From: Halomicrobium zhouii
GTDB taxonomy: Archaea; Halobacteriota; Halobacteria; Halobacteriales; Haloarculaceae
NCBI RefSeq assembly: GCF_900114435.1
Contig: NZ_FOZK01000002.1
Coordinates: forward strand, 930,001 to 994,000
DNA length: 64,000 nucleotides
Reading direction: 5' to 3'
Made by a program: the position numbers and the translations under genes. Below, piece by piece: positions 26,756 to 34,067 of this stretch (the first letter of the stretch is position 1; every line of letters starts with the position of its first letter). The notes under the pieces were generated by a model. The model was not told the DNA's origin and ran no database searches. It saw only the letters and a list, made by a program, of their open reading frames with translations.

Positions 26756-27055
26756 ATGACCAGGTGGCTCCAGAGCGGGCGGCGGCGAGATGTGTGCGTC
26801 TTCCTCGCCGACGAGGGCGAACTCACTGGACAGAAGCTCAAGACCCATCTCGAACGCCACTACGACACACGCATCGACCCGAAGAGTTTCTACGGCGCGC
26901 TCTCGGCGCTGGTCGATTCGGGGTTCGTCGAGAAGCACGAGGACGGCATCGCGGACGTGTACTCACTCACCGAGGCGGGCGAACGTCGCGTGCACGAACA
27001 CTACGAATGGATGCGTGAGCATCTGGATGGGGACCGCGAGCACCCGGACGGGTAG
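26756..27055 (+). CDS. PadR-like winged-helix transcriptional regulator
   Basis: A 99-residue protein that is almost entirely one winged helix: DVCVFLADEGELTGQKLKTHLERHY, recognition region KSFYGALSALVDSGFVEKHEDG, then the wing and C-terminal helix LTEAGERRVHEHYEWM. PadR relatives repress nearby genes. Two small membrane-protein genes follow on the same strand and could be targets. There is no ligand domain beyond the C-terminal helix. Confidence 0.85.
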   Translation: MTRWLQSGRRRDVCVFLADEGELTGQKLKTHLERHYDTRIDPKSFYGALSALVDSGFVEKHEDGIADVYSLTEAGERRVHEHYEWMREHLDGDREHPDG

Positions 27056-27104
27056 AGCGAGCGGCCGACGAATGACTTTTCACGGGGCTCCGTGACGGAC
27101 GGCC

Positions 27105-27350
27105 ATGGGACGGAGACGGGCGGCTATCTACGGCATCCTCGACGCGACGCCGTTCGCTATCGGTCTGGCTATCGCCGTGTGGAGCGTCGGCGAGATGTTC
27201 GCACCGGGTCGATTGCTACTCATTGCGCTCCTCCTCGGCGCCGGCGTCGGGTCGCTCCTGGCGACGCTCAGCGCGAGTCGGTACGTCGCAGACGGGACGC
27301 GGCTCTGGCTGATCAGGGCAGCCCTCGACACGGTGCTCTGGTGGTCCTGA
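27105..27350 (+). CDS. small membrane protein, function unknown
   Basis: An 81-residue protein with a basic start (MGRRRA), two or three hydrophobic helices (about 8-28, 35-55 and possibly 66-80), and a Trp-rich end. It lies 49 nt after the PadR-like gene. The reading is supported by composition and by its place between two regulated-looking genes. No family is recognised. Confidence 0.6.
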   Translation: MGRRRAAIYGILDATPFAIGLAIAVWSVGEMFAPGRLLLIALLLGAGVGSLLATLSASRYVADGTRLWLIRAALDTVLWWS

Positions 27351-27386
27351 CCGGAGGTTTATAAGAAAGAGCGGACCAGCCGGCCT

Positions 27387-27593
27387 ATGCGAATCGTAAC
27401 TCCACTCGACCGACTTCTCCAGCTGGGGGGTGATGGCGTGACGATGCTGTTCTGGTTGCTGGCCGTCGCTGGCGCGCTCGCGTTCGTGCTCACCGACCTC
27501 CCGGAAGCACTCTCCATGGGAATGGCCGGGACCGGGACGACGATGTACTGGCTCCGCTTCCGGAACATCACAGTCGCAGAACTCCTCACGTAG
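27387..27593 (+). CDS. small membrane protein, function unknown
   Basis: A 68-residue protein with one clear helix (MLFWLLAVAGALAFVLTDL) and a second weaker one. A TATA-like TTTATAAGAAA about 25 nt before the ATG gives good support for a leaderless start. It converges on the acyl-CoA dehydrogenase gene, 49 nt away. No function can be assigned. Confidence 0.6.
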   Translation: MRIVTPLDRLLQLGGDGVTMLFWLLAVAGALAFVLTDLPEALSMGMAGTGTTMYWLRFRNITVAELLT

Positions 27594-27642
27594 ATCCGGT
27601 CCCGGTCCGTACCCACCGGTGGGAACGACGGGGACGTGGCCG

Positions 27643-28785
27643 TCACTCCAGCAACTGGTCGGCAATGGTGTTCCGCAGGACTTCGCTCGTCCCCTCGTAG
27701 ATTTCGTTGAGCTTCGCGTCGCGGTAGAACCGTTCTGCCGGGAAGTCCTTCGTGTAGCCGTAGCCGCCGTGGATCTGGATGCCCTCGTTGGCGACCTCGC
27801 GGGAGATCTCCGAGGCGTAGAGCTTGGCCTGGGCGGCCTCCTTCACGAAGTCTTCGTCGCGCATCTTCAGGTCTGCGGCCCGGTGCATCAGCATGCGCGC
27901 GGCCTGGAGCTTCGTGTCCATGTCGGCCAGTTTGTGCTGGATGGCCTGGAAGTCGGAGATGGGCTGGTCGAACTGCTCGCGCTCCTGGGCGTACTCCAGC
28001 GCCGCGTCGAGGGCGGCCTGCGCGATGCCGACGCCGCGCGCGGCGATGGTGATCCGCCCGCCGTTGAGCGTCTTGAGCGCGTGGACGAACCCCCGACCCT
28101 CCTCGCCGAGGCGGCGGTCCGCCGGGAGTCGCATCTCGTCGAATCGCAGCTCCGCCGTCGGACACCCCTTGTCACCGAGTTTGTGCTCGGTCCCCTCGAC
28201 GTGGAACCCCTCGTCCTCGTCCGGCCGGACGACGAACGACGAAATGCCCCTGTTCCCCGCTTCGGGGTCCGTCTTGGCGAAGAGGACGACTGTGTCCGCG
28301 ACGGAGCCGTTGGATATCCAGAGTTTGCCGCCGTTGACGACGTACTCGTCCCCGTCTCGCTCTGCGGTGGTCTCCATCGCCGGCACGTCGCTCCCCGCGC
28401 CAGCCTCGGAGAGGGCGAAGGCCCCGACCTCCTCGCCGTCGGCCAGCGGGACGAGGTACTCCTCTTTCTGATCCTCGTCGCCGAACTCGTCGATCATGTT
28501 ACAGGCCAGCGAGATGTGGGCGGCGACGATGGTCCCGAGGCCGCCGCTGCCTCGCGATATCTCTTCGAGCGCCATGGCGTAGGCGTGGTAGTCCAGCCCC
28601 GCGCCGCCGTACTCCTCTGAAATTGGCATCCCCAGTAGCCCGAGATCGGCCATCTGGTCGACGAGGTCCTGTGGGAACTCGTCTGTCTCGTCGATGTCGC
28701 TCGCGCGCGGAACGACCTCTTCGTCGACGAACTCCGCGACCATCTCCCGGATCTGTCGCTGTTCCTGCGTCGGCGCGAAATCCAT
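27643..28785 (-). CDS. acyl-CoA dehydrogenase
   Basis: A 380-residue FAD enzyme with the full three-part fold. FALSEAGAGSD is near residue 125, the middle beta domain holds LWISNGSVADTVVLFAK, and the C-terminal bundle contains QIHGGYGYTKDFPAERFYRDAK. The catalytic Glu lies in YEGTSEVLRN close to the end. It oxidises acyl-CoA to enoyl-CoA in the cytoplasm; chain-length preference cannot be read. A 3-hydroxyacyl-CoA dehydrogenase gene lies upstream on the same strand, which fits fatty-acid oxidation. Confidence 0.95.
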   Translation of the reverse strand: MDFAPTQEQRQIREMVAEFVDEEVVPRASDIDETDEFPQDLVDQMADLGLLGMPISEEYGGAGLDYHAYAMALEEISRGSGGLGTIVAAHISLACNMIDEFGDEDQKEEYLVPLADGEEVGAFALSEAGAGSDVPAMETTAERDGDEYVVNGGKLWISNGSVADTVVLFAKTDPEAGNRGISSFVVRPDEDEGFHVEGTEHKLGDKGCPTAELRFDEMRLPADRRLGEEGRGFVHALKTLNGGRITIAARGVGIAQAALDAALEYAQEREQFDQPISDFQAIQHKLADMDTKLQAARMLMHRAADLKMRDEDFVKEAAQAKLYASEISREVANEGIQIHGGYGYTKDFPAERFYRDAKLNEIYEGTSEVLRNTIADQLLE

Positions 28786-29148
28786 GCTAGCAGGTATCGT
28801 GGGACGGGCCTTGATTGTTCGCCCATGATCTGTGGAAAGCGGGCTAGAAACTGACGGAATCGGCGAGAACTACAACCAGAAAGCCCCGGCCGTCTCACCT
28901 CCCGCGGCTCGCTGTCGTCCGAGAATCGAAGATTCTCGTGATGACGAAAGACGGCGCGCCGTCTTTCGAACCACGCGCGCTCACTCCGTTCGCGTGCTTC
29001 CTTCGCCGGGGTTCGGTGAGACGGCCGCCCCTTTCAATCCCACCCGCATCTCCGATTAACCAGCCGACTCAGGGTGGGACTGAAACGGTCGGGGCTTTCT
29101 GGTTGTCGTTTGACGGTACGACGTTCCCGGTACCGAATCCGCTCGAAT
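28786..29148. other. intergenic region with palindromic repeat element
   Basis: No gene is seen. The stretch from 28920 to 29086 is a dense series of inverted repeats, listed separately. The acyl-CoA dehydrogenase promoter should lie near 28810, where AT-rich sequence is weak. Confidence 0.5.
28920..29086. repeat. composite palindromic element
   Basis: Four inverted repeats occur in sequence. The first is CGAGAATC/GATTCTCG around GAA (28920-28938). The second is a perfect 24-bp palindrome with half-site CGAAAGACGGCG (28945-28968). The third pairs GCGCGC with GCGTGC (one G-T pair) around TCACTCCGTTC (28975-28997). The fourth pairs CTTTCAATCCCACCC (29031-29045) with GGGTGGGACTGAAAC (29072-29086). 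The last shares its CTTTCARTCC core with the repeat at 10.3 kb. Confidence 0.8.
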
Positions 29149-30015
29149 TCACTCCTGGTCGTACTCGTAGAACCCTTGGCCGGTCTTCTTGCCGAGGTCG
29201 CCTGCCTCCACCTTCCGTTTCAACAGGTAGGCGGGCTTGTACCGGTCGCCCAGTTCATCGTGGAGCGTCTCGGAGGCGTGGAGGCAGACGTCGAGGCCGA
29301 CGTGGTCCGCGAGTTCCAGGGGCCCCATCGGGACGTTGGTCCCGAGTTTCAGTCCGCGGTCGATATCGTCCTTCGTGGCGACTCCCTCGTCGAGGGCGCG
29401 GATTCCCTCGTTGATCCAGGGCATCAGCACCCGATTTACCACGAACCCGGGCTTGTCGTCGGACTCCCAGGTCTCCTTGTCGAGGGACTCGGCGAACTCG
29501 TGGGCAGTCCGGAGCGCCTCTGCACTCGTCTTCTCGCCGTCCACGACTTCGACGCCGGGCATTATCGGGACGGGGTTCATGAAGTGGAGGCCGACGACCT
29601 GTGCCGGACGGTCGGTGGCCTCGGCGATGCTCGTTATCGAGAGCGTGCTGGTGTTGGTCGCCAGGATGGCCCCGTCGCCACAGACGTCGTCGAGGTCCGC
29701 GAACACCTTGCGCTTGACGTCCATCGATTCGACGACGGCCTCGATGGCCAGATCGGCGTCGCCCAGGTTCGCGGTTTCCGTCGACCCGTCGATGCGGTCC
29801 AGTGCGGCGTCGGCCTCCTCGCGCGTCAGGTCGTCCCTGCCGACCAGTCGGTCCAGGCTGTCGTCGATGCGGTCGAAACCGGCGTCGACGAGGTCCGATT
29901 CGACGTCGACCATCGTCACGTCGTAGCCGGCCGTCGCGGCGACCTGTGCGATGCCGGCGCCCATCGTCCCCGCGCCGACGACGCCGACCGTCTGGATACT
30001 GACGATCTCACTCAT
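29149..30015 (-). CDS. hbd: 3-hydroxyacyl-CoA dehydrogenase
   Basis: A 288-residue NAD-dependent dehydrogenase. The Rossmann motif GVVGAGTMGAGIAQ is at residues 11-24, the catalytic segment VVGLHFMNPVPIMPGVEVV is near 135, and DKPGFVVNRVLMPWINEG near 185. It oxidises 3-hydroxyacyl-CoA to 3-ketoacyl-CoA. The ATG at 30015 is chosen because it places the Rossmann motif near the N-terminus; the longer open sequence before it is non-coding in character. It has single-domain bacterial type length. Pairs functionally with the acyl-CoA dehydrogenase downstream. Confidence 0.95.
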   Translation of the reverse strand: MSEIVSIQTVGVVGAGTMGAGIAQVAATAGYDVTMVDVESDLVDAGFDRIDDSLDRLVGRDDLTREEADAALDRIDGSTETANLGDADLAIEAVVESMDVKRKVFADLDDVCGDGAILATNTSTLSITSIAEATDRPAQVVGLHFMNPVPIMPGVEVVDGEKTSAEALRTAHEFAESLDKETWESDDKPGFVVNRVLMPWINEGIRALDEGVATKDDIDRGLKLGTNVPMGPLELADHVGLDVCLHASETLHDELGDRYKPAYLLKRKVEAGDLGKKTGQGFYEYDQE

Positions 30016-30209
30016 GCGAGAATGGTCGCCCGCCTGTCGTATAGAGGTGCCGTCGAGCGAGCACGCAGATCGGTCGCGTGAATTGCTACCACGAGACCCG
30101 CTCCGTCCGGGGATATTGGCAATTCCTGCCTCGCCGAACGCGGATTGACTCGCTTCGTAGTAAATGTCAGTAACAAAATACTTGGTCGGTCGCCGAGAAC
30201 CGACACCTG

Positions 30210-30998
30210 ATGCGGCCCATCGACGACACTCCACTGGCTCGGGACGGCAAAGTGCTGATTCTCGCGTACGACCACGGCATGGAACACGGCCCGGTCGACT
30301 TCGAGGAGCGCCCGGAGAGCGCTGACCCGGAGTCCATCTTCCGGACGGCGACCCACGACGCGGTCACCGCACTGGCGGTCCAGAAGGGACCCGCGGAGGC
30401 GTACTACCCCTCCTACGAGGACGACGTGACGCTACTGGCGAAGCTCAACGGCACCTCCAACATGTGGATGGGCGAGCCGGACTCGTCCGTCACGTGCTCC
30501 GTCGAGTACGCGGCCACCCAGCTGGAGGCCGACGCCATCGGCTTCACGGTGTACCCCGGCTCGAACAAGGAGACGGAGATGGTCGAGGAGTTCCGCGAAG
30601 CCCAGGAGGCGGCCCGGGACTACGACATGCCCGTCGTGCTGTGGTCCTACCCGCGCGGTCAGGGACTCAAGAACGACACCAAGGAGAGCACCATCGCCTA
30701 CGCGGCCCGACTCGGGCTGGAACTCGGCGCCGACGTGACGAAGGTCAAGTACCCCGGTAGCCGCCAGGGGATGGAACAGGCGGTTCAGATGGCCGGCAAG
30801 TCGAAGGTCATCATGAGCGGCGGCTCCAAGGTGTCCGACGAGGCGTTCCTGGACAGCGTCCGCGCGGTGATGGACGCCGGCGGCGCCGGCCTCGCGGTCG
30901 GGCGCAACGTCTGGCAGCGTCAGGACCCCGAGAGCCTGCTCGACTCGCTCGAACGCGTCATCTATAAGGACGATACCGTCGACGCTGCACTTCGATGA
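30210..30998 (+). CDS. fba: archaeal class I fructose-bisphosphate aldolase
   Basis: A 262-residue TIM-barrel aldolase of the archaeal DhnA type. LILAYDHGMEHGP is near residue 17, VLWSYPRGQGLKN near 145, the Schiff-base lysine is in VTKVKYPGSRQG near 178, and the phosphate-binding IMSGGSK and AGLAVGRNVWQ follow. It interconverts fructose 1,6-bisphosphate and triose phosphates. It overlaps the next gene, a fructose-1,6-bisphosphatase, by 4 nt, which points to a gluconeogenic role. A TATA-like CAAAATACTT lies about 30 nt upstream. Confidence 0.93.
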   Translation: MRPIDDTPLARDGKVLILAYDHGMEHGPVDFEERPESADPESIFRTATHDAVTALAVQKGPAEAYYPSYEDDVTLLAKLNGTSNMWMGEPDSSVTCSVEYAATQLEADAIGFTVYPGSNKETEMVEEFREAQEAARDYDMPVVLWSYPRGQGLKNDTKESTIAYAARLGLELGADVTKVKYPGSRQGMEQAVQMAGKSKVIMSGGSKVSDEAFLDSVRAVMDAGGAGLAVGRNVWQRQDPESLLDSLERVIYKDDTVDAALR

Positions 30999-31894
30999 AC
31001 GGCTCGCTCGACGTGTCCAGCGACGAAACGAATTCGACCGTCGACGCCGTCGTCGAGACCATCGCCGAGACGGCGCCCGAGGTCCGGACGGCCATCGCCG
31101 AGTACCGACAGTACACGGCGGACTCCAACGCGACCGGCGACCAGCAACTGGCCGCCGACGTCCGTGCCGACGAACTGTTCGAGGAGCGACTGCTGGCCAT
31201 CGACGGCGTCGCGAGCTACGCAAGCGAGGAGCGCGAGGACGTCGTCACCCAGGACCGCGACGACGTTGCCACTGACGAGGGCGATCTCCACGTCGCGATG
31301 GACCCGCTCGACGGCTCGTCGAACCTCAAGCCCAACAGCGGGATGGGTACGATATTCGGTGTCTACGAGACCCAGCCACCGACGGTCGGTCGCGACCTCG
31401 TCGCCGCGGGGTACGTCATCTATGGCCCCGTCACGAGCATGGTCGTCGCCCGCGACGGGAGCGTCACGGAGTACCTCCTCCACGACGGCGAGTCCCGCGT
31501 CGTCGACGACGACGTCACCATCTCCGACGACCCGACGGTGTACGGCTTCGGCGGCGGCGAACCCAGTTGGACCGACGCGTTCACCGAGTTCGCCGACGAC
31601 GTCCGCGAGGAACTCAAGCTCCGCTACGGCGGCGCGATGATCGCCGACATCAGCCAGGTGCTCACCTACGGCGGCATCTTCGCGTACCCCGCGCTCCGCG
31701 ACGCCCCCGAGGGCAAACTGCGCCTCCAGTTCGAGGGCCAGCCGATGGGCTACGTCGTCGAGACCGCCGGCGGTCGCTCCTCGAACGGCGAGCAGTCGCT
31801 GCTGGACGTCGAACCCGACGAACTCCACGAGCGCACGCCGCTCTACGTCGGGAACTCCGACCTCGTCGACCGGCTCGAAGCGGCACTCGACTGA
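30995..31894 (+). CDS. fbp: fructose-1,6-bisphosphatase, class I
   Basis: A 299-residue sugar phosphatase with the metal-binding signature MDPLDGSSN near residue 104, an upstream SYASEERED metal ligand segment, and a C-terminal GRSSNGEQSLLDVEP block typical of FBPase I. It hydrolyses fructose 1,6-bisphosphate to fructose 6-phosphate, the committed gluconeogenic step. It starts within the aldolase stop codon (ATGA), so the two products are likely made together. Confidence 0.93.
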   Translation: MNGSLDVSSDETNSTVDAVVETIAETAPEVRTAIAEYRQYTADSNATGDQQLAADVRADELFEERLLAIDGVASYASEEREDVVTQDRDDVATDEGDLHVAMDPLDGSSNLKPNSGMGTIFGVYETQPPTVGRDLVAAGYVIYGPVTSMVVARDGSVTEYLLHDGESRVVDDDVTISDDPTVYGFGGGEPSWTDAFTEFADDVREELKLRYGGAMIADISQVLTYGGIFAYPALRDAPEGKLRLQFEGQPMGYVVETAGGRSSNGEQSLLDVEPDELHERTPLYVGNSDLVDRLEAALD

Positions 31895-31924
31895 TTCTCG
31901 ACCGCGCCGGTGCGCACGTTTCGG

Positions 31925-33949
31925 TCAGTATCCCAGGTAGATAGCCAGGGCCTTGAGCACGCCGTAGGTGCCGACGACGAGACCGACGATCCCTGTGAGA
32001 ACCGTCCCGACCAGCCCGTCGGGCCAGAGGGCCAGCGGGTTCGGTATCGGGACGTCGAATCCCCCTCCGTCGCCACTGTTCTCGCTCCCGTTGGCCTCCT
32101 CGCCGGTATCGTTGCCGTCGTTCGAGAGCAGGCCGCCCCCGCTTTCTTCGGTGGGCGTCTCGTCTCGCGTGACCACTCGAAGGTCGCCAGCGACGGTGCC
32201 GTTCACGCTGACGGTCCCGTTGCTGACGGCGCGCGTGGCGAAGGACACCGACCTCGTCTCGCCCGCGTCGACCGTCACTCGCCGCGTGTCGACGACCCGG
32301 GACCCGACTGACAGGCCAGCGAGGAAGGAGCCCCGCTCGATTCCGTCGTTCGCGAGCGTCACTTCGACGACGACGTACTCGCCGAGGGGGACCGAGTCGC
32401 GGACGAGGCGTGCGTCGGCGACGCGAATGTCGCCTCCGTCACCCCCGTCGCTCGCTTCCCAGTCTCGCTCCGCCCCCGACGCGCCGACGACGAACGTCGA
32501 CAGTCCGGGGGACTCGGCCTCGTAGACGACCGTCGACTTCGTCGCGCGGACCACTTCGGTGGGGAGTTCGGTCCAGTTCCCGTCGTCACGGTACAGCGCG
32601 ACGTCGGAGTAGGAGATGCCGGCCCGGGAGAGCCGCGAGGCGGAGACGGAGAAGCGGAACGTCGGATCGCGGACGGTCTCGTTCCCGTGGTCGATGGAGA
32701 CTACCGTGAGCGCCTCGCGCCCCGTTCCGTCCTCGAAACCGGGAGCCGTGGCGTTGCCACAGACGTTCAGGCGAAGCGTCTCGTCGGTCGGGAGCGTGAC
32801 GCGGAGCGAGCGCACCGTCACGTCGTCGTCACCCACGAGGCGGCCGTACTCGTCGGTGATCCGGACGCGTTCCTCGGTCCGGTTCGAACTCACCACGACG
32901 AGGCGACGGGCGCTGTCGTTCGTCGCCGTGACGCCGACGCCGCGCTTGCTCGGCGCGTCGTGGACCGTCACCGACCAGTTCGCCGTGTCCGCGTTACCGC
33001 CTTCGTCGGCGACGGTCAGGCCCACCCGGTGGGTCCCTGGCTCGTCGAAGGCGTGTTCGAAGCCGCTCCCGTTGGCCAAAGTCTCGCCGTCGACGGTCCA
33101 CTCGTAGTCGACGACGCCGACGTTGTCGGTGCTGGCCGACCCGTCGAAGCGGGCGCGGTCACCCGCTTCGACGTGGCTGGGGCCGTCGATTTCTGTGGTC
33201 GGCGCCGTCGCGTCGCGGACGAACGTCTCCGCCGTGGTGAGATTGACGAAGAGGCCTGATTCGTCCTCGAGCGAGGTCACCTCGACGGTGTAGACCCCGT
33301 CTTCGGGAAAGTGGACGGTCCGCACGTGGGGGACGCCGAAGACGTTGTCGTCGACGGCGCGGAAGTCGGCCCTGGTCAGGTTCGCCGACGTCGGGCCGCG
33401 GATCTCGACGTCGAGCCCGGTCAGCGGTTCGTTCGACCGGGCGACGATCTTCGCCGCCGACTCGTTGACACGTTTGAGTCTGAACTCCCGGAGGAAGGGG
33501 AGCCGGCTGTCCATGCCGGTGACGGTGACCGAGTCGCTGGCGAGCGCGTTCCCGGCGGCGTCGGTGACGGCACCGTCGGCGGGGCTCCGGACGGTGACCG
33601 TGTCGGTGTTGACACCGGATTCGAGGAAGAGCTTCACCGTCGCGTTCGACCCGCTCTCGGTGACGTTGATCGACGCGAGGTCGCCGTCGCTGAGCGAGAA
33701 GTCCTCGACGTCGATGGACGCTTCGTCGACGTCGGTATCGTCCGCGACGGTGACCTGCATCGTCGTGGCGTTGACCCGCTCTCCCCCGGCCAGTGTCGGC
33801 GGAGTGTCGTCCGACTCCTGGGCGAGGGCCGAGGTCGCCAGTAGTAGCGAGAGTACCAGCACCGCGACGATGGCCAGGACGGCGGCCCGCGCTCGCCACC
33901 GCTCGCTGGGCGAGGCGGACGGCGCCGCTGGCGAGGACGAGGCGTTCAC
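31925..33949 (-). CDS. cell-surface protein with PKD domain and C-terminal anchor
   Basis: A 674-residue exported protein. The signal peptide is at about 20-44 (AVLAIVAVLVLSLLLATSALA, cut after ALA). An adhesin-like beta region with DAAGNAL is at 45-125, and a PKD domain at about 235-320 (GDRARFDGSASTDNVGVVDYEW). A PGF-pre-PGF-like domain spans about 340-495 (SYSDVALYRDDGNWTELP, SPGLSTFVVGA), and a CARDB-like beta domain about 510-600. A low-complexity linker leads to a C-terminal membrane helix (VGTVLTGIVGLVVGTYGVL). Many N-x-S/T sites suggest glycosylation. There is no PGF-CTERM signal. Its role at the surface is unknown. Confidence 0.85.
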   Translation of the reverse strand: MNASSSPAAPSASPSERWRARAAVLAIVAVLVLSLLLATSALAQESDDTPPTLAGGERVNATTMQVTVADDTDVDEASIDVEDFSLSDGDLASINVTESGSNATVKLFLESGVNTDTVTVRSPADGAVTDAAGNALASDSVTVTGMDSRLPFLREFRLKRVNESAAKIVARSNEPLTGLDVEIRGPTSANLTRADFRAVDDNVFGVPHVRTVHFPEDGVYTVEVTSLEDESGLFVNLTTAETFVRDATAPTTEIDGPSHVEAGDRARFDGSASTDNVGVVDYEWTVDGETLANGSGFEHAFDEPGTHRVGLTVADEGGNADTANWSVTVHDAPSKRGVGVTATNDSARRLVVVSSNRTEERVRITDEYGRLVGDDDVTVRSLRVTLPTDETLRLNVCGNATAPGFEDGTGREALTVVSIDHGNETVRDPTFRFSVSASRLSRAGISYSDVALYRDDGNWTELPTEVVRATKSTVVYEAESPGLSTFVVGASGAERDWEASDGGDGGDIRVADARLVRDSVPLGEYVVVEVTLANDGIERGSFLAGLSVGSRVVDTRRVTVDAGETRSVSFATRAVSNGTVSVNGTVAGDLRVVTRDETPTEESGGGLLSNDGNDTGEEANGSENSGDGGGFDVPIPNPLALWPDGLVGTVLTGIVGLVVGTYGVLKALAIYLGY

Positions 33950-34067
33950 TACCGGTCCAGTTTCCCGCCCCGGAGCATCAATAACCCGGCGCGATTACAA
34001 CTGGTGATAACCGGGAGCGGTCGCGGCGGGGACAAACGTTGTTACAGCCCCGTCCGTGGTACGTGGT

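Noticed and set aside
28920-29086. CRISPR repeats at the palindromic element
   Set aside because: The repeats are inverted, not direct, of unequal sequence and without regular spacers; no cas genes are near.
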